NCBI GenBank assembly: GCA_963989385.1
Contig: OZ022512.1
Location: forward strand, 30,215,899 to 30,279,898
DNA length: 64,000 nucleotides
From: Ctena decussata
Lineage: Eukaryota; Mollusca; Bivalvia; Lucinida; Lucinidae
Reading direction: 5' to 3'
The notes beneath the pieces are model-generated. The model was not told the DNA's origin, did no database searches, and saw only the letters and a program-made list of their open reading frames with translations. The translations under genes were made by a program, and so were the position numbers. This document shows positions 21,101 to 28,206 of the stretch, one piece after another; positions within the stretch are counted from its first letter, which is position 1; every line of letters begins with the position of its first letter.

Positions 21101-21971
21101 GTCAAAATAGTTTAAACTTCACAATAAACTATTAATGACCGTCCCAAGGCTGTACTTCTGTTGTTGTTCTTCAATGCTATGTGTTCGTTTGTCCGCTTGC
21201 CTGTGACCTTCTAGCAATATTATCACCTGTATAGCTGCCAAGATTGATTTCTGTTTTATTTTTATTTTTTGAAATGTGAAAATGTAAAAATAGATCTAGC
21301 TTTTGTTCTGAATGACCATCTGTCTGAGAACGAGGTGTTCTTTCAGTTAACCGTGGGAGTCTTTTGTGAAATTGCTTTCCCTTTTGGTTTTGAGGACGGG
21401 ATGTGGGATCTAACTTATTAGTTCCTTTTTTACTTTATCTTTTGTTATGTGTCCGGTCGTGACTATTTAACGACACGATAGGTGCGGATTTTCCGGTCTT
21501 TGGATGGATGGATGACGTGCAACTTCACGCCCTTTTCAATATTCCAGTCTTATCAGGACGATGGAAGGATGATAATAAAAGGCTGTTTGCAACGAAACCC
21601 AATTTACGGTTGAAAGGATGTCCGCCTCTAGCCGAAATGAAACCAGTACCGGTAGATCAGAAGGCCAGCGATCACCTAACTGAGATACCAGGACTCCGTT
21701 TCAGGTAATTAGCTTGAAGAATTTGATCCGACATGTGCTGTTGTTGGCAGTCGACTCATGAACCTATGCACAAAATTGTACAGTCAAACCACAAGGCCAT
21801 GCCCTCCGTTGTACCTTAACTCCTCCGCGCCCCAACTCCCTCACCCGAAAAATTGTCAACCCTACCTGCATCAGCTAACAATGGCTTCTTTTCTTCACCC
21901 TGAACAATATAACCTTGTTTCTCGTCTAAAGCTTTGTCATATTCAGCGTTGTTGTACGAGGTCTCACTCAT
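1..21971 (-). CDS. SLC40A1: Ferroportin iron exporter (SLC40A1-like), 8 coding exons, 3' end beyond window
   Basis: Spliced gene for ferroportin, the only known animal exporter of ferrous iron, a plasma-membrane MFS-fold protein with about 12 transmembrane helices. Joining the eight exons listed separately gives 591 residues in one frame. Family blocks appear in order: [14 protein letters not shown] (about residues 51-64), GAVVGDW (TM2-3 turn), a [15 protein letters not shown] segment, [39 protein letters not shown] TM7, PGSPFDL, and [12 protein letters not shown]. All seven introns are GT-AG and each junction restores the expected codon. Vertebrate ferroportin is about 570 residues; roughly 60 C-terminal residues are missing at position 1. 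The cytoplasmic loop in exon 6 is long and acidic, and the extracellular loop in exon 7 has several N-glycosylation sequons. The Cys that binds hepcidin in vertebrates (human Cys326) is Asn382 here. I saw no convincing iron-responsive element upstream. The identification is strong; the start codon is less certain. Confidence 0.95.
616..797. mobile_element. Snapback MITE in ferroportin intron 7
   Basis: Imperfect palindrome whose centre is near 703. The left arm contains CTTGTTTATACAATACACGG and GTACATGTTATCTACC; the right arm contains the complementary GGTAGATAACATGT and TGTATAAACAAG. The arms diverge outward but pair to the TTTCATG and CATGAAA ends. No coding capacity. The rest of intron 7 (129-974) shows nothing recognisable. 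Confidence 0.75.
975..1463 (-). CDS. SLC40A1: Ferroportin exon 7 (TM7-TM10, extracellular loop)
   Basis: Acceptor TTTTTTTAACAG ending at 1464, donor G|GTGAGT at 974. Encodes [20 protein letters not shown], the basic [11 protein letters not shown] turn, [20 protein letters not shown], then an extended Ser/Thr/Val-rich extracellular loop with N-glycosylation sequons (NET, NSS, NVT), and finally [14 protein letters not shown]. Order and spacing match vertebrate ferroportin. Confidence 0.96.
1554..2853 (+). mobile_element. Pearl/Helentron-like element A in ferroportin intron 6
   Basis: About eight diverged core units of 140-170 bp, each marked by a GTGACCTTGACCTTGG-type motif (near 1590, 1744, 1917, 2063, 2200, 2347, 2509, 2666). 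They are followed by a (GGAC)n tract (about 2796-2815) and a terminal hairpin. The left end TGCCCCCGAAGG (1554-1565) is the exact reverse complement of CCTTCGGGGGCA at 2842-2853. Tandem cores, tetranucleotide tract and terminal hairpin resemble bivalve pearl/CvA elements and Helentron-derived DINE-1; that class assignment is inference. Confidence 0.75.
2990..3127 (-). mobile_element. tRNA-derived SINE with duplicated middle
   Basis: On the minus strand it starts GGACCACATAGTGCAGTCGG (A-box TAGTGCAGTCGG) and contains a B-box GGTTCGACACC (plus 3037-3047). A 17-bp segment of the type CCTGTGGCTCYTGAGTC occurs twice, at 3046-3062 and 3080-3096, so the variable-loop region appears tandemly duplicated. 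It does not fold as a normal tRNA, so a SINE head or tRNA pseudogene is more likely than a functional tRNA. A lone B-box-like GGTTCGAGCCC at about 3392 may be another fragment. Confidence 0.65.
3663..4016 (-). CDS. SLC40A1: Ferroportin exon 6 (large cytoplasmic loop and TM7)
   Basis: Acceptor TTTTTCAG at 4024-4017, donor G|GTAAGA at 3662. The first two thirds is an acidic, poorly conserved loop ([28 protein letters not shown]). The last third, [15 protein letters not shown] to [20 protein letters not shown], is strongly ferroportin-like. The residue at the human hepcidin-binding Cys position is Asn (codon 3675-3673), which creates an N-I-T tripeptide. Confidence 0.96.
4501..6947 (+). mobile_element. 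Pearl/Helentron-like element B with higher-order repeat, intron 5
   Basis: Composed of about 300-bp cores sharing GGGGCATAACTCAAGAAATA and TGAGGAGTTGCGATAACAAA. Three cores plus a GGAC tract plus a C/G-rich hairpin (GTACCCCCC...GGGGGGTATA) form a super-unit that recurs with a 967-973 bp period (units near 4668, 5641, 6608; the third is truncated). Hairpins lie at about 5597-5634, 6563-6602 and 6914-6945. The left end ATACCCCCCGCA (about 4502-4513) is complementary to the right end TGCGGGGGGTAT (about 6933-6944). Confidence 0.75.
6965..7693. mobile_element. TTAA-flanked TIR element (MITE)
   Basis: Terminal inverted repeats TAAAGGACCTCTGACAG (from 6965) and CGTCAGAGGTCCTTTA (to about 7692). 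Both ends carry TTAA, the target duplication of piggyBac-like transposons. The TIR does not show the usual CCC start, so the superfamily is tentative. No transposase ORF. It contains a separate hairpin MITE at 7364-7470. Confidence 0.65.
7364..7470. mobile_element. Hairpin MITE nested in the TTAA element
   Basis: Long inverted repeat: CTATCTTTTCCCCCCGTGCC TCAGC near 7364 pairs with GCTGAGGCACGGGGGGAAAA near 7446-7467, with AGCCACT and AGTGGCT at the inner ends. The roughly 40-bp centre is AT-rich. Confidence 0.75.
7743..8635. mobile_element. TIR element with internal 181-bp tandem duplication
   Basis: Inverted repeats of about 29 bp: TGAATGCTATAGTGTTCTAT plus GTCCATTTT near 7745, and AAAATGGACATAGAACATTT plus TAGCATTCA near 8604-8632. 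Inside, a 181-bp unit starting GAAAACACATGCTG occurs twice in tandem (8207 and 8388) at high identity. Two GTTCTATCTCC motifs (about 7818, 8188) echo the TIR. No ORF. Confidence 0.65.
8912..9040. mobile_element. Hairpin MITE
   Basis: Arms TTTTTGGCGTTCATCGGATG AAG and TCGTTATACGATGAAGGCCA AAA are imperfectly complementary; inner pairs include GCCAGTGG with CCCACTGC and GAAGCG with CGCTTC. Total about 129 bp, non-coding. Confidence 0.65.
9390..10590 (+). mobile_element. Degenerate RTE-type LINE, 5'-truncated, interrupted by a MITE
   Basis: Translation in shifting frames gives reverse transcriptase remnants: an [20 protein letters not shown] segment at 9430-9475, then [13 protein letters not shown] (the catalytic Y/F-A-D-D box, 9600-9640). 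A MITE at 9756-9964 interrupts it. Then come [51 protein letters not shown], and the tail [12 protein letters not shown] with a basic [13 protein letters not shown] segment. The 3' end is a GTTATGGGATAGA motif near 10570. Multiple frameshifts and stops; non-functional. Confidence 0.85.
9756..9964. mobile_element. Palindromic GGGGCCGTATT MITE inserted in the LINE
   Basis: A 209-bp snapback running from GGGGCCGTATTTATAAAACG to the complementary TTATAAATACGGCCCC. The arms carry AAGGAGATTCCCT and AGGGAATCTCCTT. Removing it restores the LINE reading ...GGCATAC|AGAAGG..., so the empty site is readable in the window. A second copy is at 21991-22211. Confidence 0.85.
11224..11676 (+). mobile_element. 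Pearl/Helentron-like element C
   Basis: Left end AAGAGGGCCACGAGGCCCTG. Two diverged cores of about 190 bp (TGGCGGCCATGTTGGTCATG type at about 11262 and 11453). A GACGGATAGACAGACGGATG tract (11594-11620), then the terminal hairpin GCTCCACCGGAGC and AGCTAAAAA. Same class as element D, with which it shares CCTATCCTATAAGCTCC. Confidence 0.7.
11754..11972 (-). CDS. SLC40A1: Ferroportin exon 5 (TM5-TM6)
   Basis: Acceptor TTCTCAG at 11979-11973; donor G|GTTTGA at 11753, a weaker but legal GT site. Encodes [20 protein letters not shown], then [15 protein letters not shown] and [19 protein letters not shown], ending in the basic KKFKKRIDK at the start of the large cytoplasmic loop. This is the RRIDQLTN-type block of ferroportin. 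Confidence 0.96.
12371..12616 (-). CDS. SLC40A1: Ferroportin exon 4 (TM3-TM4 region)
   Basis: Acceptor TGTTGCAG, donor T|GTAGGT at 12370. Encodes [20 protein letters not shown], then a second membrane segment (about [20 protein letters not shown]), followed by [20 protein letters not shown], which matches the ferroportin TM4 and conserved QRDWIV block. The phase on both sides agrees with exons 3 and 5. Confidence 0.96.
12728..12811. mobile_element. Half copy of a snapback MITE
   Basis: GGGGAACCTGTATTTGAAAT through TTTTACGGTGACGCGCAAG matches the left arm of the full palindrome at 19904-20068; the right arm is missing. Confidence 0.6.
13118..13277 (-). CDS. SLC40A1: Ferroportin exon 3 (TM1-TM3)
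   Basis: Acceptor TTTTAG at 13283-13278, donor GTATGT at 13117. Encodes [20 protein letters not shown] through [15 protein letters not shown]. The Asp of GDRMW (human Asp39, an iron ligand) is kept as Asp61. The following His (human His43) is Ser65 here (codon 13262-13260). The LTAIYG and GAVVGDW blocks match positions where human ferroportin-disease mutations cluster. Confidence 0.96.
13312..14748 (+). mobile_element. Pearl/Helentron-like element D (intron 2)
   Basis: Left end AACAAGAGGCCCACGGGCCA followed by AAGCTCACCAG. Four cores with a 318-329 bp period, marked by CAATTTTCCCCATTATAAGT near 13496, 13814, 14141 and 14470. A (GAC)-rich tract at 14641-14694, then hairpin GGAGCCTTCGGCTC and CTGGTGAGCTAAAAA, complementary to the left CTCACCAG. 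Confidence 0.75.
15569..18901 (+). mobile_element. Pearl/Helentron-like element E, interrupted by a TA-flanked transposon
   Basis: Left end ATCCCCCGCCGAGG (about 15566); right hairpin CCTTGGGCGGGGGAT ends about 18901 and is complementary to the left end. Seven cores of about 150 bp (AAGGGCAATAACTCATGC type near 15660, 15822, 15971, 16127, 16276, 16430, 16582) lead to a GGAC tract at 16713-16735. Four more cores (18220-18680) and a second GGAC tract (18796-18865) follow. The segment 16046-16735 is duplicated as 18139-18815. A separate transposon sits at 16751-18144. Confidence 0.7.
16751..18144. mobile_element. TA-flanked TIR transposon (mariner/pogo-like), no intact transposase
   Basis: Ends CAGTGGACTCGACAGTATC and GATACTGTCGAGTCCACTG are perfect inverted repeats flanked by TA on both sides. 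Excision restores GATACATATTTAG, the sequence found uninterrupted in a sister core near 16045. Inside lie further copies of the motif CGACAGTATCGGATCA (16957-16980; inverted near 17722, 18104 and 18120). Only short ORFs are present; none is recognisable as a transposase. Confidence 0.75.
19006..19068. repeat. Near-perfect 63-bp palindrome
   Basis: CACTTATAATTTGAGAGGAG CATGGCATAC pairs with GTATGCCATGCTCCCCTCGA ATTATAAGTG; only about two bases separate the arms. Probably a small snapback MITE; no coding content. The rest of 18902-19900 shows no other feature. Confidence 0.75.
19904..20068. mobile_element. Snapback MITE in ferroportin intron 1
   Basis: A 165-bp palindrome: CATCGGTTTTATGGTCGAAA on the left pairs with TTTCCGACCATAAAACCGAT on the right around a CGCTTGCGCG-like centre. 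The outer ends GGGATACCTGTAT and ATACAGATATCCCC also pair. A half copy lies at 12728-12811. Confidence 0.75.
20323..20393 (-). CDS. SLC40A1: Ferroportin exon 2 (start of TM1)
   Basis: A 71-base exon not visible as a long ORF. After a CTTTCTTTCAG acceptor it reads [20 protein letters not shown] then SSW and ends at TGG|GTAATA. This matches the ferroportin segment ahead of the GDRMW motif, including the conserved His of TM1 (human His32; His54 here). An alternative acceptor six bases downstream (CAG at 20390-20388) keeps the same phase and would drop two residues. Confidence 0.9.
20959..21020. repeat. 62-bp hairpin
   Basis: GGTCTGGTACATTGGCTGGA TGGCGTGGC faces GCCACACCATCCAGCCAAAG TACCAGATC with a 3-base loop. 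Arms are about 28 bp with few mismatches. This is pre-miRNA-sized, but an unusually short loop makes a MITE remnant more likely. Confidence 0.65.
21120..21350. repeat. Dispersed repeat shared with 47905-48160
   Basis: AAGGCTGTACTTCTGTTGTT, GTTCTTCAATG and GTCCGCTTGCCTGTGACCTT align with 47920-48010 in direct orientation, and both copies continue to a GATGACC/AATGACC block. A nearby segment (21508-21640, encoding [20 protein letters not shown]) matches 49200-49065 in inverted orientation. Unclassified interspersed repeat. Confidence 0.55.
21866..21971 (-). CDS. SLC40A1: Ferroportin exon 1 (N-terminal cytoplasmic segment)
   Basis: Encodes a hydrophilic N-terminus starting [18 protein letters not shown] and ending near KKPLLADA plus one base of the next codon. 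The donor reads GCAG|GTAGGG. I prefer the ATG at 21971-21969, which has A at -3. A second in-frame ATG at 22004 would add 11 residues, but its first five codons lie inside a MITE. This region has little conservation with vertebrate ferroportin, so the assignment rests on the correct phase (one base left over), which joins exactly to exon 2, and on its position. Confidence 0.75.
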
Positions 21972-21990
21972 GATTTTCTCAGGAGTGTCA

Positions 21991-22211
21991 GGGGCCGTAT
22001 TCATAAAACGACTAAGTGGTTGCTATGCTGTTGCTAAGGCTAAATTTCTTTGAAGGAAATTCCCTACAACTTTGCAATTTGCTCTGGAGGAACAGTCTTA
22101 CAAAGAATGTTCTCCAGAACAAATTTCATAGTTGTAGGGAATCTCCTTTATAGATATTTAGCCTTAGCAACCGCATAGCAACGACTTAAGTGGCTTTATG
22201 AATACAGCCCC
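21991..22211. mobile_element. Palindromic GGGGCCGTATT MITE abutting ferroportin exon 1
   Basis: Second copy of the 9756-9964 family: GGGGCCGTATTCATAAAACG to TGAATACAGCCCC, with arms AAGGAAATTCCCTACAAC and GTTGTAGGGAATCTCCTT. It begins 20 bp upstream of the preferred ferroportin ATG, so it occupies the 5'UTR or proximal promoter. Its terminal ATGAATACGGCCCC is in frame with ferroportin. Confidence 0.85.
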
Positions 22212-22320
22212 AGGAACTACAAGCTCAATTTTCTCTGTTTATTTTTTTGACGAGGTATTCCATATATTTACTGACATTTCCTTTTTAACATAAATATGAC
22301 ATGCCCATAAGCGTGTAATG

Positions 22321-22361
<41 letters not shown>

Positions 22362-22376
22362 TAATAATAATAATAG
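22321..22376. repeat. (AAT)n microsatellite
   Basis: About 18 TAA/AAT units with one GAT interruption. The flanking 22212-22800 interval has no recognisable gene. Confidence 0.9.
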
Positions 22377-22830
22377 AATTTCCAAATGTATGTTACAGAA
22401 TCTAAACAGACATCAATACACTAATACAGTAAATTTCAGTTCGGAGAGTAATAGCATGTTATATTAGCAATATCTAAATTACAAAGTGAAATCAGTCAAA
22501 ACATGTTTGTGCATAATTTATTAATCATTTATCCCATATATGCATGAATATGTATGCAAAGTCACGCGAGGCATTTAGTTGTTTTCGCTGCCTGAGGTTA
22601 TGTTCCAGACTCTACATTACTGTTGTTTCCTTATTTATTTACTTAGATTTATTTATTTTCTTGGTTGACATGACAAGTCAAAGTTTACAGTCTATGGGTA
22701 ATATGCCGTTCCTCATTCATGGTAAGTTCATATTATTTTGTTTCTTTTTATTCATCCTATTGTCCTGGTTGTTGTGACAAGACAATCCCACTGGGCAACA
22801 GCGTTGAATCGACATTAAATCACCGTTGAT

Positions 22831-25055
22831 TTAAGGTGAAATAGGACAAACCCAAAATTTTCACTTATTGTGTAAAAAGGACAATGATCAAGAAGTTCAA
22901 TATTTTCTTAATCACGAAATGATTTTCTTTTAAGTGTGAAACAAATACTTCTTTTTCTAGATGACGTCATGAAAGTGTGAGGGATTGACGTTTTTTATGC
23001 AAAATAAATAGCGCTCGATTATATTCGCATTTGTTTCACTCTCCGTAAAGATATTGCAATAAATTTCATACCAAAGTGTGAGCCGTCTAAAAGCCTTTAA
23101 AGATAAGTAATTTTTTTTTTCAAATATTTCCGCATTTTGTGTTGATTTAGGCAAATATGACCTTTCATTTGCCTCTGAACATTACTTAATTTCACATAAA
23201 AGCTAGATCGAGAAGAACGACTCCGAAAATATATCTGAAATTTTGCTATGTTTTAATGCAATATATTTGCACGTAAATTTTGAAACAAGTTTAGGTTTTG
23301 AAAAAGCTTGAGAGGTTATCCCTTAGCAATGAATCTATAAGATGCAAGTGGTAAAGTAGAAAATTGGCCGCAATACAAGTTAATTTTATTGTATTCTTGG
23401 ACTTTGTTGAAGCTGTAGGTAAGGGGCGAGTTTGACAGCTTTTCCATTTTGTCTAGTGCTTGCTTATAACAGGTGAGCTTCAGTGCGATTAACTTTTGTT
23501 AGGTGACGTCTACTGTTTAGAGACAGCTCTTCCTAAGTGGAATGTACTCTCTGGTTGTTGCTTGTATTAGGTGAGGTGCTTGTAGTATGTGAGATGAAGT
23601 GTCAGGACAAGTTGTATAGCTCATGACTTTGCGATGCTGGGAGGGGCCCTGCAGCTGGGTGCGCCAAAATATGAGAGTAAATACCGGAAAATAATGGGAC
23701 CTGCATTTAGCGAAACGAAACGGCGCATAATCGAGTACAACCTTTTATTGATCTGTACTCTGAAGTGACAACTCTTGGTCGTTGAACTGAACTGAACTCT
23801 CGGGTAATTGCTTGTATAGGGTGAAAAAAAGTGTTCAAGATAAGCTATTAGCGATGCTGGAGAGAATCTTGTAGCAGGGTGCGACAAATGTAGGAGTACC
23901 GGGAAACAGTGGGACCCTATTTCAGCAAAAAGAAACCGCGTACAATCGAGTACGCATTCCTAACTTAATATGATTATCCCCAAGGGGATAACCAATAATT
24001 TCAAGCCAAGTTTTCACCGTGTAAATTTTTCGGAAAGTAGATTTGTTTAATTATACCTGATGATGTCGTTTCTTTCAACGTCAAACGGAGACTGTTCCCA
24101 GGAATATTTTCCAGTAATTTTCTATTTTCGAATAAAACATTTATGATCTCTTCTAGAGAATTTATTTGCATGAAAAACGAAAAAAGTGAACTGATATCTT
24201 ATTCCGTTTTCCAGGGAGGAAGGTTTCACCACGCAAGGATGACATTAATTTTGCGTAACGTTACGTCTCGTTTATTGAACTCTTACAAACCTCGTATTTC
24301 GCGACGTCAGTTACTCCCGAAAAGGCAAAACCAGGAAATTGAACACCTGGACTGTTTGAATTTAAAATCGTCTGTCTATAAAATGGAATGATATATTTCT
24401 TCGATTGTTTCGTTTTTTCATTTACATAGATTCTCGAGAGTAACTAGATATTGTTTTATCAGAATTAAAAGATATGTTCAAAACCGCTCTTAACACCCAA
24501 ATTTAGTTTGACGCTAAAACAATCGACGTTATCTGAACAGGCAGTATAGTTTTAAAAAACTACTTAAGAAGAAACATTTACATGGTAAAATCTTAAAATT
24601 ATTTCATCAATATTCTAACTTCACATTTCATTAAAACATATCAAAATTCGAGATGCATTTTTCGGAGACGTTTTTCTCTATTTCAATTTTTAAGTGAAAA
24701 AGTACAAATTTCAACAGCTAATGAAACTTTTTGTTTGCATCAATACACTCGTAATGCGCTGAGATTGGCCAGAAAGAATAGCACAGCTTTATGGATCTCT
24801 AGATGGCACGTGCTTTGGTATAAAATTTATTTCAATACCTCAACGGACTGCAGAGCAATGTCGATTATTGCGGATATCTGAGCGCTATAGATTTTGCGCA
24901 AAAACCATCACAGTATCACGAAGTCACTGAAATCGGAATTGTTTGTTTCATGCTCAAAAGACAGTCATTTGGTGGGTCACAAATGCTTGAAGTGTTTAAT
25001 GATATATATTTTGAGTAGGAAGCTGAAAATTTTGGTTTTGTCCAATTCACCTTAA
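22831..25055. mobile_element. 2.2-kb TIR element with internal duplication
   Basis: Ends TTAAGGTGAAATAGGACAAA CCCAAAATTTTCA and TGAAAATTTTGGTTTTGTCC AATTCACCTTAA are inverted repeats of about 32 bp with three mismatches. GTTGAATC-type motifs lie just outside both ends. A 100-bp segment with GCGATGCTGG, GGGTGCG and AATCGAGTAC is duplicated inside (23630-23740 and 23850-23965). No transposase ORF; likely non-autonomous. Confidence 0.6.
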
Positions 25056-25875
25056 TGTCATGATGTTGAATCAACGTTGAATCAATGCAGATTTATTGTT
25101 TCGTGCTAGCAGGGCCAGAACAAGTCAGCGGAAATTAGTGGTGACTCACTAGAACATAGGTCGTGCAAATGATAAATAAAATTTAAAGGTAGGTTCCTGT
25201 ACTTTGGAATGCATCATAATTTTGATGATTTTTTATCCAAGTTGTTGGAAAGCACTTATAAAGAGGAAATGAATAAGTTTCACTAAAAAGTGTAAATCAA
25301 AAAATCGTAGAAAAGTCGTTTTGCAAGGGATTTCCTAACTCTGCTTCGCACACCAGCTAGCGCTATTTTTAGTTCGCGCCAAAAATAGATAACATAGCTG
25401 ACGTCATGCTGCATTGCATTTTGGGATAGTTTTAACCCATCTGCCATGCCAGGACCTCTGGAAGAGCTCACGGCAAGAGAAAATTAACCGTTGGCAAATG
25501 ACATCAGAAACTGCGGACTTGTAGACATATATACATATTTATTTTTAGAACTGGAATTCCAACAAAAGAAAATAAACCAAAGGGAAAACGACTATTTTCT
25601 ACATCATCTGACGATTTTCTCAGTAGCAACAGTTTCAGAAAAATAAGAGAATTCAATACTACCCAGAAAAAGACAAAAATATTTTCTGAACATAATTGTT
25701 ATCGCTAGGCCAGGAACCTACCTTTAACTAATACGTAATTAGATAAACGTTGGAATGCAAAACACGAAAACTTATCCAGCTGATATAAAGACATCCCATA
25801 ATATAGCCCTACTTAAAGCCTCATTATGAACCGCCTCGTCTAGATCTATGCCGTTTGCAAATTAAACTAACCTTC

Positions 25876-25876
<1 letters not shown>

Positions 25877-25907
<31 letters not shown>
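25877..25907. repeat. Poly-T tract (about 31 bp)
   Basis: Uninterrupted T run; possibly the poly-A tail of a minus-strand retrocopy, but no element body is recognisable next to it. The interval 25056-26118 otherwise shows nothing recognisable. Confidence 0.9.
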
Positions 25908-25909
<2 letters not shown>

Positions 25910-26118
25910 TGGTGCTGTCAGTTATTCCAGCAGAAATGCCTGTTTCGCATCATTATCAGCGACGCAATTTATCAATAGCAATAACAATCTCCGTGAATTT
26001 TATATGCTGCTAGATTCGAATCACTTAACTGATAATATTTTATCAATTTCGTTTCTTCAAAACTTATATCTCAAACCGATCAGGCACAGTTCATCAAATG
26101 TATGAATCGTCATGACTT

Positions 26119-27020
26119 TATATACTGAACGCCAAAAGAAACGCATACACGTTTAGGTTCAGTTTTCTTCTGTCAGCAGATTTATGGTTTTAAATCATAT
26201 ATAGCAGTAAACACTACTGACGTCTGCCAACAATATAAACTTATCTTCTTGCAAAATTAAACTTGGATTAAAGAGTTATCTCAATTTATCATGAAACATT
26301 CAAAGTTGTTGTAAGAGTTGTCTTTCCTTTGGCGGCATAACAAATTGTTTCCAAAACACGACTCTGATGTGTGATTATGAAAAAAACGTCAGTTTTACTA
26401 CCATGGTATTCTTCTTAGGGACATGACAGTAGTTTGAAGTTGAACACTTGTCAAATTATCTCCCTTGCAGTTAAACAAATAGCAAAATGGGAAGTCCAAT
26501 TACATCAAAAGTTCTGCAGTGCTGCGAAAAGTTTCTTTGAAAACCTTTTTATTTTACTCTTGTTAATTCATTTAACCTCTTCGTATAAATGGTTTCTGTT
26601 CTTTTCAAGAAATACAGGGTGTTAAAAGGTCTATGGAAATCAACTGGTAAGCCAGTGTTACTGTTTCACTGCCAACTTTCACCTGATTGTTTCTCTAAAA
26701 CGCTAGGCTCGACTGCTTTAATTTTTTCGCTGTTTCTTACCCTTGCCGCGGACATTATGTCTGGAGAAAATAATCAGCTGAGCATTGTAAGGGAATTAAA
26801 ATTCAGCTTCTGAAAGTATGGTGACTTTAAGTTTAACCCCATCACAAAAGCAAGCGTTCTGGTCTCTAAAGTTTATGGAATATCGATGTGTTAAGGTGTT
26901 CATTTTGTCGGCATATCATAAACAAAGAAACTCAAAATGTCTAAATAAGAGTATATACCTATACCTTCAAATAAATTGGGCGTATACATTGTATGCGTTT
27001 CTTTTGACGTTCAGTATATA
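26119..27020. mobile_element. 0.9-kb TIR element (TATATACTGAACG family)
   Basis: The left end TATATACTGAACGCCAAAAG AAACGCATAC and the right end GTATGCGTTTCTTTTGACGT TCAGTATATA are inverted repeats of 30 bp with one mismatch. The ends include TA, compatible with a TA-target family. The internal ORFs (at most 74 codons) are not recognisable. Confidence 0.75.
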
Positions 27021-27439
27021 TTGACGTTGCTACGACGTTTTTGATGTTGTGTTCCCGCTGAGTTAATCCATATACAAGATATTTGGATTCAAACAAAGTT
27101 TTATATGAGCCTTGTCAAGCGAAAAATATCGTATGACATGAATGTGCACCCAACAAAGAACCGCAAACTAGTGAGTGGCTCCACTGTCCGTATAAAGAAT
27201 CCTTGGCTCTTTGGCTATCCATAGGCGCACATCAAAATCTCTGATCAGACTGAGGTTGCACAGTCTGATCTGAGCCTTCGATGAGCGCATACACTCAGAG
27301 ATACACTTTGGTTTGATGCAACATTTAATAATGCACTAGAAAGCTTAACAACTGTACAGACAGACACATCAACAACAGCCCCGGATCCACGGGGTGGGCT
27401 TTGGGGCTTCAGCCCCGCCACCTGGGCCTGGTTCGATTA

Positions 27440-27554
27440 AAATATATGTTGCGGCATCTCATTTGAATCGCCTCGGCGAGGCGATTCTAATGACATATCA
27501 CAACATATATTTTACTCGGCGAGGCAATTCTAATGAGATATCACAACATATATT
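27440..27554. repeat. Palindrome with a third copy of one arm
   Basis: AATATATGTTGCGGCATCTC ATTTGAATCGCC is followed by its inverse GGCGATTCTAATGACATATC ACAACATATATT, with a perfect core GAATCGCCTCGGCGAGGCGATTC-like palindrome at 27466-27487. The right arm is then repeated directly (27513-27554). GC-rich flanks CCACGGGGTGGG and CCCCCCAGGCCCC may be element ends. Confidence 0.65.
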
Positions 27555-28206
27555 TCAAGGCAAAAAGGTCATTATCACAAATTCTCATCAAAATTGATCC
27601 CTAATTACATGTATGTTAAATGTTTTCAAGCCCCCGCCCCCCCACGCCCCCCAGGCCCCGCCTCGCTCCTTTCTCCTTCCCTCCCATACACAGCAGTAGC
27701 AGCGCTGAGTGGAACGGACGTGTTTTTGTATGCTCTTCGATTTTCAATTGTTTCTTGAGTTTAACATGTGATTGGGATATAAAAAATATATGGTTGTGTA
27801 GGTCTGGAATTTGAGTTTCTGGAAAGTAATACTTTTCTGAGTTTATTCTTCTACATTTGTGAAAAAGTGGAAATATAATATCTATTTTGAATATATATTT
27901 TCAAATTCTACGGATTCTTAACAAAACTATTCTTTGTTCACTACGGTCTGAACATTTCCTTCAGTTAATGGGCATTAAGAATCTTTGATGCCAAACTGTG
28001 GAATCTAATGGTGTAGTTATTCAAGACACCGGGAAAGTTCAATTGGATAATATCTATGGATTCTGTGTTCTTCCTAGGATATATTCTACCGTAGAAAATT
28101 TAATAGCCAAGAATGATGGATTAATTGAGGCATAATCACTTTTTTGGCTGTGAAATAAGAAATACTGTCCTGTTCCACACAATCAACCTATAGGGGTAAG
28201 TGCATT

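Noticed and set aside
21866..25055. Search for an iron-responsive element (CAGTGN loop) in the ferroportin 5' region
   Set aside because: Minus-strand CAGTG occurrences (for example near 22792 and 24923) lack a complementary 5-bp stem on both sides, so no IRE can be supported. A further upstream non-coding exon was not excluded.
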